Source of the DNA: Diorhabda sublineata
Lineage: Eukaryota > Arthropoda > Insecta > Coleoptera > Chrysomelidae
Length of the DNA: 64,000 bases
Assembly (NCBI RefSeq): GCF_026230105.1
Contig: NC_079479.1
Span: 32,085,385-32,149,384 of the forward strand
Direction: 5' to 3'
The notes under the pieces were generated by a model that saw nothing but the letters and a program-made list of their open reading frames with translations, had not been told where the DNA came from and made no database searches. Shown here in pieces: positions 24,669-36,837 of the stretch. The translations under genes were made by a program, and so were the position numbers. Positions within the stretch are counted from its first letter, which is position 1, and every line of letters begins with the position of its first letter.

Positions 24669-26502
24669 TATATGTATGCGGTAAAGCGTTGCTTCAGTCC
24701 TTAAGGTATATTCACGTTTCTTAGTGTAGTTATGGTGATCATTAACGATTAATTATGTACGTCTATGGAAGGAGTTTTCAAAGAAACCGCCTTGTTTACG
24801 TATACCACTCTAGATAAACACACCTGGACAGACCTAAATCACATTGACAGGCAGCGGTTAGGATGTAAACGTTCGCCAGGATCGATGTATATATAAAATG
24901 TACCCTTGAAGACACTTAAAGCGTTAAATCTGTTTTTAATACGTTTTTCATGAAAGCATTCGATTTTTGCATCTATTATTCAAGATTTTCAAACGTGTTG
25001 AGAAGAATTTGTAACGTAGTATTATTTGAAAGAATTGAATTGATTCCTCATATAAATATTTGAAAAGTATTGATTAATAGTAGACAGCAACTCTAATTTT
25101 TCCAAATTTGACAGTTATCTGTCATATGCCCCACGTCAAATTTTTGATTCTACGTGAAACTGACTTGAAATCAATTTTTATAGTGAGAGTAATTCCGTAC
25201 GAACGTGGTCCTACATTTTTTTAAAATAACATGTTCTTTATGTATTATAATATTAAATTAACGGGGCTGTATATACCTGCAAGTAAATAAACCATTGTAG
25301 ATATAGGCTCTTTCTTGTTTGCCCATTTACTGCCATCTCGCTGATTGTTTTGCTAGAACACACACAATACAGAGCGGATGCATAAACGGGCGACATTTTT
25401 ACGATTCAGACATCTGTCATTTGTCATTCTTCTTCATTTCACTTCCTCAAACTTAATTTTTTAAATTAAATAAACCACGTTTGGTACATCATTAAAAACT
25501 CTTAGATGCCAAGGCATGTATTTGATGTATGTATTTAACATTAACAATAATCAATTTGAGCATTAATAAAGAGAATAGAATGAAAACAAATTTATCACAT
25601 TTCTATAAAAGGATGAGGATGGCATAGCAGCACTAGTAAAAAGATAATGTTGGAACAGAAATATATGGGAGCGGATGTTTGAGGATGGCGATGATGTAAA
25701 ATAATAATCAAAGTTAGATTAACTACTTAAAACTCTTATAATAAAGAAATATAATTGGAGTTAATCAGACGAAGGTCGACTTATTAGAGCAGCGTAGCTT
25801 GACCAGAATCGACTTAAGCGACATCAGAGAATTTACTGCAGTGCTGGATGGACGATTCATTCGGTTAAAATTTGGATAGAAAACATCTCACTCGGTTTCG
25901 TGTAAGTAAAAAATAGAAAGTGAAGTTATGTGCGGAAGCTAAAAGAGACATGAGTGTGTTGGTTTTTCCTGAAACACTCCACTACCAATTCAAACAGAGG
26001 GGATTAGATTAATCGCACGCTGTCAGGAAAGGTTATGAAACAGGTAGTTTGAAATTACCAAAAAAGGTAACTTTGATTTGCCTGAGTCAGGCTTCGGTTG
26101 AAGGACACAGCAAAATAGGTCGCAGCCACGTTCGGAAATAGAGCTAGGTAGAGAGGAGTCTTGGCAACACAACGGATCGGGCCGCAGTGAGCTCAGATCT
26201 TTTGGTTTGGGATTACTGGACGTCACTTTCGGCGCGGGTTCGAAATCAGAATGGAAAAAACGATTAAGCAGTGGTAAGCGATCAAATTTTGCGCAAAATT
26301 CTAGAAAGCACCAGAGGAATGCTACGGGATTGATTATCTATTGGAAGTTGCTCTTTGGCGACCTGACTTGTACAAAATGTTATTGCTAAATCAGATTTGA
26401 GATTCTTGGGAGCCCCACCAAGTTAATGCGACCTTTCACTTGGCTTTCCTAACGAACCAGTAAAAAAACGAAATCGCCATACTGATTTATGTTCCCTAGG
26501 CT
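24669..26502. other. No recognised gene
   Basis: AT-rich. A block at 26020-26390 is less AT-rich and has short open frames on both strands, without a known motif. TGACAGTTATCTGTCA near 25120 is a short palindrome. I cannot assign anything. Confidence 0.45.
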
Positions 26503-26600
26503 TAAGAAATAACACATCGTAACGTAATATAGTTGAATTTTTATGTGAAAATAATGTGACAGTCATTGAATGTCCAAACTATTCGCCAGATTTTCATATA
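26503..26600 (+). pseudogene. Tc1-like transposase fragment
   Basis: Plus-strand frame with RNIVEFLCENNVTVIECP, then NYSPDF. This corresponds to the segment running into the third catalytic residue in Tc1-type transposases ('...xxFLxxNNxTVxEWPxxSPDLNPIE'). There is an in-frame TAA before RNIV and a TGA soon after SPDF. Only about 30 residues remain, so family assignment is limited. Confidence 0.55.
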
Positions 26601-26879
26601 TGACACATGAGTATTCCAAAAGATGACTGGCTCCAGCTTTCGAGTTGTGATATCCTCGATTATAAAACTCCATTGATGTAGGTGATGATTAAATTAAAGT
26701 TTTCTTGTATCCCAAATAGGTCAGTCTCGTACTGTTAGTGAGGTTATTAGTTTCGTACACTATACAAACTACGAATGCTAATTTTTTGAAATTTCAGTAC
26801 AACGATCGAGTTGAAAAAGTTTTCGATTTTTTGGTATCATCCATTTCCATGTATGTAAATATTGGGGTCTCATGTACAC

Positions 26880-27445
26880 TGTTAATTCCATATAGGATGG
26901 AGTTTCTTAGTGTTCGAGAAAATTTGGATAAAGGTTTCGTCCTCTGTGTAACAAGATCTGCATGCCGCATCATCTGCTAGCATCTTCAGGTGTCCATTGA
27001 GGTGAATGTGCCCCGATAGGACCCCTGTTAGTATTTTTCTCACAGCTAAATTTTTTCGATGCATGTCTCAGGTTTGGTCATTTAGGGACGGTTTTACTTT
27101 GATGATTCCTGAACGTTCCAAGTGATGGTTTTCTTGCCAAGCTTTCCAGTACTGTGTGGATAGATAGGAAATATAGAATCACTTCTAATGCAGCTGTTGG
27201 GCATGATTTCATGGACCCGGTCCTGGTTTCACATATACAAGACAGTCTTTGTACCTTCGAGAGATTGTTTCTCGTGGTATTCAGACTAGTTCTAGTTCCC
27301 CAAACCGCCATGTACATCCATAGTTCGATCTTTAAGTCCTCCCTCCTACGAAGTTTCTGCTCTAGTTTAATTAGTCAGAAATTGTCTATTCATCTCATCC
27401 TTCTGATCTCTATCTGTACCTCAATGTTAGGAACTTGTTTATAAT
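26880..27445 (-). pseudogene. R1-like non-LTR retrotransposon C-terminal remnant
   Basis: The minus strand, from about 27440 downward, shows the region following the RT domain of R1-clade elements. AVWGTRTSLN (normally 'AxVWWP...') is followed by NNLSKVQRLSCI, PTAALEVIL near 27190, and an 'H...E...AR' remnant. The second block (27064-26882) has KILTGVLSGHIHLNGHLK and ACRSCYTEDET. This matches the R1 C-terminal 'xxLTGHxxLxxHLxxxGxxxDxxCRxCxxxDET' zinc-knuckle region. The blocks are in different frames with stops. RT catalytic motifs and the endonuclease are absent. The clade assignment rests on the order of these C-terminal motifs. Confidence 0.75.
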
Positions 27446-28775
27446 AATCGTAGATATCGGTTTCCATAGAATCATATAATACATTAAAATATCATGCAGT
27501 TCAAAGGTTTCAAAATTAAGAAATTATCGTATAAACGTCAAGACGAATTATTATGAAATGTACTCTAATTAGACATCAATAAATTCCGACGTTCGATATT
27601 AATTGGTAATCTAATATATATTGATAGATTAAAAAAAAGAAAACTTCACAATTATGAAAACAAAATGAACCGCATCAACCTTAACGCGTTAGAAAATATG
27701 ATGCACACAATTGTAAACTTCCGATTAAGACCGATAGATGGCAGACGCATGGTCTCTGTAAATAGAAAAGGCGTAACTTTTGGGTGGAGCTTGTGCTCCG
27801 CCTTATACTTCTTCCTTTTCTTTAAACCTCCATGTTAGATGATTACGTACTAGCCAGGACATGTTAAATCCTTCGAACATTGTACCTACTCTACTAGAAA
27901 GATGTAATGTGTGTATAGTTCGTCCACTCATGCTTTATATCGTTTTCTTGTTCAGTTTTCTTTGTTGTTCTTGTGCGAGCATGGCCGTGTTCTAAAAACA
28001 CTTCAAGGGGATAAAAATGTCAATATATATGATAACGGTTTCTGTTATACCTCACTTAACCTTTTTTAGAAGTTGTAAAGTAAAAGAATATTGGTAGATG
28101 CGTCATCTTCCTGAGAAGAGTAGATATCACTTATTTTTATACGTCCAGAGTTTGTTTTATCACATTTTCATCTATAAACTACTTATGTGTTTATGGACTT
28201 CATCATTTTCGATCGTCCTTGCAATCCATTGCGATAAATTTATAGCAACGACTTCCAACACAATTCGTACCAAATTTTTGTATTCTTCTTATACTTTTTG
28301 TTCGGTTATCTTTTCATCTGTTTCTGTTATATCAATCTAGTAGCTATGGAAACATACTACTAAGAAGAGTTGATTGGCACAAAGGTATGACGAAAAGAAA
28401 GGATTTGAAAAAAAAAACTGAATGATTCAACTGAATCTGAGATCTACTACGAGGAATTAAAACTAAATAGGGAGAAATGGAAAGATAAAATCAACAAGAA
28501 TCTGTGGTGTAAAACAAGGAGTGGATTATCTCAAAAAGAACTGTTTCAAAGAACTGGAAGGAATGAAGAAGAATCGTGGATTTGTTTCTCGATCGTTTTT
28601 TGGATTTTTCCTCATAAAATTTTGACAGTTTCTACTTATTATGATAGTTCTTCTTCTATATTAGAGTGTTTGTTCCGTGTTTTTATTCCTTGAATCATAG
28701 AACTAACAAATACGAGATACCTACTTTCTCTATATTCCAATTAATTTGTTTTTCCATGATTTCCTGTTAATTCTA
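27446..28775. other. No recognised gene
   Basis: AT-rich, with an 80-codon open frame at 28098-28340 of no known family. Nothing else seen. Confidence 0.45.
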
Positions 28776-29961
28776 ATCACATCTCCAAAAGTCTTGGCCC
28801 CCCTCGGTAATTTTTCGCAAGTTTATTTTAATTTGAGGATTTTTTGTTTGCAAATACAAAGCAAAAACTTGTATTCGTGTAAAAATAAGCAGAATTTTGT
28901 AAAATAAATGTGAATACTGAAAATAACATAACTTAATAACTTGTGTTTCCACCTCTTATTGTAATTAATTCTCCAACGCGTCTTGGCATGCCACGAATTA
29001 GCTCATCAATAACATTATTGGCCATATTGTTCCACTCTTCTTGAACAGCTGCGGTTATGTCCCGGAGAGTTAAAGGGGGGTTTCCTCTATTGGATATTGC
29101 TCTGCCAAGATAATCCCATACATCTTCGATGGGATTCATATCTGGCGAGTTTGCTGGCCAGTTTAATCTTTGGATATTTCCCTCTTGTAGCATATTCTAT
29201 ACCCTTGGTACGCGATGTGGTCTGGTATTATCATCTTGAAGAATGAAATTTGCTCTATATTCGTTGCGGCAAAGGTTGCATGATTGCTTGGATAATTTTT
29301 TGAGCGTATACGGCACCGTTCATTGTTCGCTCAATAAGAATAAGTGGAGTTCGGCGACCATACATTATACCCCCCCAAAACATAACTGATCCACCTTGAT
29401 AAGGGACAACACCTCTTGCGAAAATTAGGGTAAAAGCCAATTCCGATGCTCTTCGGCCCATTGGCGACGTTCAGCTCTATGTCGAGGTAGAAGTCTAAGT
29501 ACCCTTAAAGGTCTTCTTGCCCTTAGATTTAAAGAATGTAACGTCTCCTTCTTATGGTACTTCTCGAAATTACTCTTCGGTAGTTATGCAAAAAATGACT
29601 TCGAAGGGCTGTTACCGTTATTCTTCGGTTTGTTCGAGTGAAATTAGCCATATATTGATCTTCCCTCTCTGAAGTTACTCTAGGTCGACCAGACACCGGC
29701 CTTTTCGAAGTTGGTGGCATATTTAAACGCCTAGCAATCTCATGATTTGAGAAACCCTCTTGGTGTAGGGTCACAATTCTTGCTCGATCAAATTGAGAAA
29801 TCTTAGGCAAACTTCAACGAATACTTTGTATACACACTACAATTCAAAACTGACTTCTTTTACAAAATTCCGAATATTTTCATACGAAGACAAGTTTTTG
29901 CTTCCTAATTGCTTTTATTACATTATATATATATGTGGGCCAAGACTTTTGGAGGTGTGTG
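28776..29961 (-). mobile_element. Tc1-like DNA transposon, inactive, with TIRs
   Basis: About 1,186 bp, flanked by TA on both sides (28774-28775 and 29962-29963). The inverted repeats share CTCCAAAAGTCTTGGCCC. The single gene runs on the minus strand. The element is close in length to a complete Tc1-like element (about 1.3-1.6 kb) but has internal deletions and stops, described under the transposase entry. Confidence 0.92.
28933..29810 (-). pseudogene. Tc1-like transposase, broken
   Basis: It would bind the element's inverted repeats and cut and paste it. From the ATG at 29810 there is a helix-turn-helix (FDRARIVTLHQEGFSNHEIA), then a deletion of part of the second HTH region, SGRPRVTS, and ITVTALRSHF...SRSTIRRR. 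The stretch that should hold the first catalytic aspartate ('FTDESRF') has been deleted between 29530 and 29430. The sequence resumes at PYQGGSVMFWGG and ERTMNGAVYAQKI. The second catalytic aspartate block QDDNTRPH lies near 29225, just upstream of an in-frame TAG. The third block LNWPANSPDMNPIED starts near 29165. The C-terminus ITIRGGNTSY ends at 28933. With the first aspartate gone, this copy cannot be active. Confidence 0.88.
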
Positions 29962-30536
29962 TATATTCTCTAATCATTCGATATCTTGTTTTTAAGGTAA
30001 CTGCTTTATTGTTCATCATGTCTATTAATATTCTTTGTTTTATTACTATTTCTACTTACCAAAGAGACTTAGGTACGCCTCGACGAGAATGTTTGTCTCT
30101 GTTTAATTTAGTATTCATAAATAACATACTATCAACTCCTGCTCTAAATATTTATCCTAAGGGAAAAGACCTATTATCACGCCCTTGTGTGTCCGATGTT
30201 GAGAAGTGAACGAAGCGGCAACGACAGCGCACAATGATGCTAGCAAGCAATTCCCTTGCGCTACAACAACGTACTCGTTTAGTTTAATGCCTTCTCAGTT
30301 GTCATTTTCAAAACTCTGACGATACAACGACTTTTTTTCAAGCGTAAAAATTATGTTATTTTCATCTTAAAAGACGTTCCAAATTTCGACTAGAGCAATT
30401 AATTCAGAGTGAAGGACATTTTTATATATATAACGATCCAAATTGGCATATTCTATATGGTAATCATAAAATATTTTCATTTTTCTTAATCCTGATTAGG
30501 TAAGGTTAGATGCTGAGCCAAGTGTACTTGTTCTTA
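29962..30536. other. No recognised gene
   Basis: Flank between the Tc1 element and the mariner fragment. A 138-codon plus-strand frame (29793-30209) begins inside the Tc1 element as its antisense and runs out through the TIR, so I regard it as chance. Confidence 0.5.
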
Positions 30537-30892
30537 AAGAAGAAATCAATCAAAAACGTGTTGTTTCATCAAGACAATGCACCAGCTCACACATCTGTTG
30601 TTGCGATGGCCAAAATTAATTAATTCAACTTTGAATGCACCCTATTAGCCAGATTTAGCCCCCTCGGATTATTTGCTGTTCCCAGCTTGAAAAAATCACT
30701 CGGTGGTCAAAGGATTTTTAAACGAGGAAGAAGTGATATCGGCAGTTAATGGCTATTCTGAGGTGTTGGACGATTCTTAGTATAAAAAGAGTATCGAACT
30801 TGTTGAACATCCCTGGAAAAAGTATATGAAGCTAAAAGGAGATTACGTTGAAAATTGAATATAATTTTTTTTTCCAAAATTTGATTGAATCT
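30537..30892 (+). pseudogene. Mariner transposase C-terminal half
   Basis: Plus strand, second half of a mariner transposase. VLFHQDNAPAHTSVVAM holds the second catalytic aspartate (HQDNAPAH). A block reading PDLAPSDYLLFP, preceded by an in-frame TAG, holds the third. GGQRIFKREEVISAVN, KSIELVEHPWKKYMKLKGDY and a TGA at 30856-30858 end the protein. The 3' untranslated stretch (TTTTTTTTCCAAAATTT) is like that of the copy at 36838-37833. The terminal inverted repeat is missing, and the N-terminal half is absent. There is at least one frameshift around 30600-30700. Confidence 0.85.
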
Positions 30893-30939
30893 GATCAGTA
30901 GGTACCAAGTAAGAAAACTCTGACATGAAGTATATGTCC

Positions 30940-31210
30940 TGACGAAAACTCTATAAGGAAAACCGGATCAGGTAATCCTGGTATAAGGCAATCCTGATCA
31001 AAAATAATCCGGACTGGAACCAAATTGAATTATTCTAATCAGAACCCGGTGAGGCAATCCTAAACAGAATCATGTAAAATAAACCTGATCAGGAACTAAT
31101 TAGTGATCTGCGTTACATCCTCATAAGGTCCTTGGCAAGTTTTCCTAACCTATATCTTAACAGGTTGCGGAATTATCTGATAAGGTTCTTATCGGGTCTT
31201 TACAAAAAAT
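30940..31210. repeat. Dispersed repeat with CCTGATCAG-like motifs
   Basis: Contains many short imperfect copies of AATCCTGATCA/ACCTGATCAGG spaced irregularly, plus CAGGTTGCGGAATTATC. Related stretches occur at 60690-60915 and 62440-62650, including the matching AGATTGCGGAATTACC. No ORF. The palindromic core TGATCA may reflect an old foldback-type repeat. Confidence 0.45.
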
Positions 31211-33599
31211 TCTAGTTCGGTAGATGATTGATATCTAATTACCAAAAATCCTAGAAAGACTGCATGTGGAAAAATAGAACTTCGACAACTCAAGAATAAG
31301 AAACAAAGACAACGTTTAAATCATATATATTGGAACAACAAGGAATTTCACTGAAACAATTTAGTCTGTATCAATCTCCGTGGGTATAAAACAAGGATGC
31401 TTTCAATACAAGTATAGTACGTTAATGTATACCAGCTAGAATTACACATCTAATATTGACTTGCGAAATCGTCGAGGAGAGGAAAGTAGCACGTCCCAGG
31501 GCGTGCTGGTGCCCGACCATCGAAGACTTATTGTGATTGATTGGCCGCTTCGATACCTCTTCGGCTTTAATTGCATCTAGAGTATGTTTACATAAATCGC
31601 TACTGTATACAGTCGGTATACATCAAATGAGAATACAGTCGATTGGGGAGTAGCTACAGTTACAATGAAGAAGTGGCGTGAGTTTTATTTAGTCGTTTCA
31701 AAAGGAATTTCAATGCGTGCCTATATGATACAGGGTAACTCTTTCAATAAAATGAGGAAATCTATTCGAATTTTGATAAATTCAAATTAGGTGTAGCTTG
31801 TAATGCCTCTAAATATAAAAATACAGAAGGAAACTTTCGCTTTCTCAAATCGAATTCAAATTTTTTTTCAATTCTTTTATTCGTAATCAATAATATTGGT
31901 TCACCAACATCATTTTATCTATAGAAAACTATGCTTGACGTTTCCCATTTTTGCTTAGCTTACGATCTGCTACAGGTTTGTGGTTCAGACTAAGCCGTAG
32001 ATTGTGTCTGACGGAATCTATGCCTCAAATCATAATCCATTTCCATTCCACCATTTTCTTTTCCGCTGCTAGCGGTTCTTCCTACTTCCACAGGTTCAAT
32101 AGAAGTGTACGGCTAATATTTTCTTTCCTACAGGTAAATTCTATGTACTGTACTTTCTCGTCGTTCAATTTTCACATTTTCAGTCTTTTCTAAGTCTCTA
32201 TAAGACTTCATCGATTATAAAACATTCTAATAGGCGGTCCCATTTATTTCTTTATTCTTAGTGTCTTCACTATCGGTCGTGGTGCAGTTGCTATCTCGGC
32301 TGAAGATGCCTGAGGCAATACAGCTTCCTCTTCTGATATGGCTTAACTTTTTAACTTAGCCTCAACTTTGATTTCGTCATATCTTGGTGTTTTACTACCT
32401 TTTTTTGTATTTCTCGTTCTTTATATACATCGTTTTTTGCATGCTATTGTCCATTTCATTTTCTAGCAATTTTTCCATCTCTGTAATTATCTTAGAGTTC
32501 TTTCTCTCTATATCTTTCGGCATCTAAGGCGAAAATTTTTTTATATTTTTACGTACATAGGTCAACGAATAATTTCTGCCAATATCTTCAATATTTTTTG
32601 TTGTTGTATAAAAAAACAATAAACAATAATGTGGCGTCATCTTAGGGGCTTTCATTTCCTGCCTGGATGAAGCTCAAAATTTTTCTTCCTTTCTTTCTTG
32701 ATACACTTTGCTCCACAATGTATGTAGTGGCTTTTTATCTTTATCGATGGGTTAACCGTCTTCGGTTAACTATTTTCTTATTCTTTTTGTATAAATCATC
32801 CTTGTATTTGTTTTCTTAGGAAATTTCGTTCTAGAAAAACAATAAATTCTCCAGTTTTTTGTTTATTTATAATATTTTCATCTCAAATAGACCTACGTGA
32901 GTAATACCTTTCTCCGGCTGTTCATCAAATCTTATTATTCTGCGGCTAACACAAAAAGGGGATCCTGAAATTCCGAAAGAAACGTTTCGAACCACAGCGG
33001 TCAGCTGTCAACCATCACTCACATTTGCCCTGCGACTACAAGCTTTTCTACTTAGTCCAGCTCTTCGGTCCTAATTGTGTCCGCACGTACTTATTTCTAT
33101 TATCTCCCTTTTTACTTAGACCGTTTTCATGAATTTATAAAATAATAGACTCAATTAAAAAATAGAAAATTCAAATTTCTATCTAACTAAACATGTAGAA
33201 ATAGCTTGTAATATGTGTAGTTTACTTTAAAGTAAAGCAGGTGCGAATTCAACGTATTTCTAATAAACAGAAATAATTTAAAACTTTTATTGATTAAACT
33301 ATTCCCAGTGGTGTCTAGTGGCAAAATATTTTAAATGCTCTATTTCCATTAAACTTAACTCATAAAAGTTTCATAGTAATTTTGAAATTTTCATCGTTTT
33401 AATCGGATTCCTTGTTGAAACTATGGATTGCCACACACACAGTGCGTGTAAGCGAGATTTCGGAAGTAATTTTGACAGGTATAGAAGCCTATACTTATTC
33501 CTTACTCCTTCGAGGGCGATATAATGGGAGAGTGAAAAACAAACTTCCCAATTTCCCAAATAGATCAAAGCAATTTTAGTGTGTAACAAAAGCAGTCAG
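31211..33599. other. No recognised gene; one weak antisense coding-like patch
   Basis: The minus strand between 32524 and 32250 contains MPKDIERKNSKIITEMEKLL and, in another frame, ISEEEAVLPQASSAEIATAP. These resemble the low-complexity Gag-like leader of some non-LTR elements, but I cannot name a family. The rest shows nothing. Confidence 0.4.
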
Positions 33600-34140
33600 C
33601 CAAGGCTTTTGTAAACTTCTGAAAGGCTTGGATATCGATAGAGCCAGTCGCCCAGATAAAATACCAGCATTCGTATTGAAGAAACTCTTTTCTTTATCAT
33701 ATAAAAGAGGTCTTATGTCTGCAGACTGAAAACTTGCCAGGATCATGGAGAAAGTTGTTAACCTACTTAATCTTGAGATATCTTGAGACTGCCAATATCA
33801 TCAGAGGCCATCACTACGGCTTTCGTTACCAAAGTATGGAATGAAACTATAGAGAAATATGGGGAATCCAGAGCAATCGTGCTTGACAGCATGCCAAATT
33901 CTAAATAAATTAAGATCTTCACCTATCAATTGGCTTAGCAGCTTACTAAAAGATCAATCCATCCAGGTAACTATCGATGGACACACCTAAGAAAAGTTTG
34001 AGTTCAACGCTGGTGATCTCCAGGGATGCATACTGATACTTTCTTCATCATCATCTTCATCATCAACGATCTATTCGACAAAACTGCAAACCCGATTTAT
34101 AGCTTCGTTGACGATAGCACATTGATGTCATCGTTATTTG
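33600..34140 (+). pseudogene. Jockey/CR1-like reverse transcriptase remnant
   Basis: Plus-strand RT palm region in broken frames. LLKGLDIDRASRPDKIPAFV near 33620-33680 matches the 'KAxGPDxIP' block. ISGHHYGFRYQ matches 'xxxQFGFR', and AIVLDS marks motif A, badly eroded. PINWLSSLLKDQSIQVTIDG and FEFNAGDLQGC (normally GVPQGS/C) mark motif B. INDLFDKTANPIYSFVDDST near 34060-34120 holds motif C as FVDD in place of FADD/YADD. In-frame stops and frameshifts are frequent. No endonuclease upstream and no C-terminus downstream are recognisable. Confidence 0.75.
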
Positions 34141-36837
34141 TATTCACTTATTTCGTGATATATCTTTTAAGATTTACATTTTTGGAACATATTCTCTTGC
34201 CTTCTTTCCCAGTAGCTTAGATATGCTTCGAATTGTTTACCAGCACCTTGCCATGTGTACCTACTATGTCTTTTGTACATGATAGACATTGAAGTTAAAC
34301 CTTGGGCTGATGATTGGTCTGCTATTTTCAATTTTTTAGAAGACCTGCTTCCTGTATTTCGAATTTTTCAAATTTTTCTGTTTTATGCAACTTTTTCATT
34401 GCCTCATAGTTTGATCTAGGATTAGATTTTCTTTGTAAAGATTCTCTCGTTTTATAATGAATTATTTGTCTAATCTGATTTCAAGCATTTTTGCAGATCT
34501 TGATATATTACATCTATAAGTGTTTTTCGCGATAGTCTTCCCTGGGACCTTGAAGATCTTTCTCCCAATTCAGTCTTTCCTCACCTCTTCTGAATACTGT
34601 GCAAATCTATTTACTCTCCCATCTTTTTCTCCTACTAGATTTGTTTTTTATTAAAATTTTTCACTTCTTATGTTTTATAAATAAGCTTCTTCCATTTTTA
34701 ATAATTTTCCTTTGTTCTATCTGTATATTTGTTTCTTCTTTTCCCTCTTAATTATAATCCTTCCAATTCTGTTTTCTTCAATTTCAGTTTATTTCGATTA
34801 TGACCAATACCTGATATGATATGGTGTAGAAAATACTTAATTTTTAATGTTTCAACGCTTAATATTTGGCAATTTTTGCGTTTGTACTAAATACTTTTAA
34901 AAATCGAGGTCGAATTTGTGTTTATTTAAGAAACAATACATTCAAATAGCAGCCGTTTCTCCCAAAACAAACATTTTTATAAACTGGAGAGAAACATGAA
35001 AAAGAGCAAAATGATACTGAATTTACTTCAGTGAAACATCCCATTTGTTGGAGAGGCAGACCGAATTTTCTCCCTAGCACGTAATTTTTTACGAATCACC
35101 ATTGTTTTCAACACGGTGGCATAGCCGGCAAGTTCGGGATTAAGCCCTCAGGGTCAACGTGGACGAGGGATACATTTGTCGGTCCCTTTGTGGGTGGCGA
35201 AGGGAGATTTCAGCTGACACGCTGTCGACAACTCGGATAGCTTCTTGGCCGACTGAATAATGGATGACTAAGGATATTGCAGGACACTAGTGGACACGGG
35301 TCACACCGCACATTGCGTATTCAGCAAAGGACTATTTACTCGAGGATCTATAAAAGTCTCATTCGATGGTTCCTTTGAATTAGTTATCAGAGGTTATATG
35401 AGTGATATATGAGTTATGGGAATTTATGGAAATGTTGAGGGAATTCACAATCGAGGACTGTTTCGGAATAGTTTCGATGTAATACATAAATAAACAACAA
35501 AAGGATTTAAATAATATCTTTTAATGAGATTTATTGTTTGTCAAAGGATCTACTTTGACCATAATAATATTGACAGCTTGCTCTGCACTACATTATATCA
35601 TCTGTGGAACTCCCAAACATTTTCCAGAAGCCAAATTACTCAGAAAATCTTTTGTTTCTTTAAAGGTGTATGGAAGGGAATGGGTCAAAAAGTGTGCTCT
35701 ATAACAAAATGGAAAGAAGACACACTGTTAAGTAGATCGAGAGGTAACCGGAGCTGTAATACCATTAAGTGAGGTAAGGTAAAGGTTGTCTGGGAATCCT
35801 ACAGTAATTAACCAGTATGATATGCAGTTGTGGCTTCGCCATAAAACCCAGGTGACAACCATGAATTCTTTAGAAACGTACACAACATTTTTTAGACGAT
35901 GCATAAGATCGAAAACTTTTTCAATTACACTGAGGAAAGAAAATAGATAATAAAGAATTATAAACTTGTTATTTATGTACTTATTGATATTTGCAATGTC
36001 AATATTAATTTATTAATTATTTGCAAAAAGTAATGTGAGATCAGGTGGCGTGGATTCGAGTAACTCTTCATCATCGCTGATGTTTTCTTTTTCATCATCA
36101 TTCATCGTTATTCATTTATTTAGACAAAACTTCGGATATAACGAATAATTTCAGAAAATTAAAAATTTAAGGTTATGCAAAATCATCGAAGTGAATCTGT
36201 CAACTGTCAACATTGAAGTGGCTAGAGTCACATTTAAGGAAGTTAAAGTTGTCTACTTCAGAACGTTCCAAAAGTGTTTTGCAGTACGGAACTGTCACTT
36301 GGAACACTCAAAACGCAACTTTCGGTATGTAAATAAATACAGAACGAACAATTTATCATTAAGGTAAACAAAAAATAAAAAAGAGTAGTATTTACAAAAA
36401 ACAAACTCAATATAATTCAATAATTGTTAAAATTTGCAAAAATTAATAATTAAAAAATAAATAATTAAAAAAAATATCCATTCTTTTCTACTTCGTGTGA
36501 TCTAGAAGTCAAATTTATGCAATTACAGACAATTTTTCACGTATTATTAAATAAACACGAACCTTCAAATGTCCAATAACTCTAAGTATAGTTTTAAAGT
36601 CGCAGGCCAACTCCTCTATTGGATTGAGTTACTTTTTGATTTCCGTAATAACTGTTTCCCTGTTGTGTACGGTTTTCTCAACTTTCCTGTGAGTAAAAAT
36701 GGATGATAACCTAACAGTTCAAATAAGAACTTGTGTTAATTTAGAATCTGTAGACCACAATAATTAATTTCGGTTTACGTCGAATCAAGGGGATATGGTC
36801 GATCAATTTGGAAATCACTGGTATTGTCTACATAGTA
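34141..36837. other. No confident gene; weak coding-like patches
   Basis: The minus strand at about 34640-34150 has coding-like blocks (SNPRSNYEAMKKLHKTEKFE; RYTWQGAGKQFEAYLSYWE) that could be the C-terminal part of a non-LTR element. The plus strand at 35289-35410 has an open patch containing TLVDTGHTAHCVFSKGLF, where LVDTG recalls an aspartic protease site. Neither can be assigned with confidence. Confidence 0.35.

Noticed and set aside
26225..26250. GCGGGTTCGAAATC, like a tRNA T-arm
   Set aside because: No acceptor stem, D-arm or A box upstream in the right spacing, and the loop sequence departs from the tRNA consensus.
29793..30209. 138-codon plus-strand frame
   Set aside because: It starts as the antisense of the Tc1 transposase N-terminus and runs through the TIR into flanking DNA.
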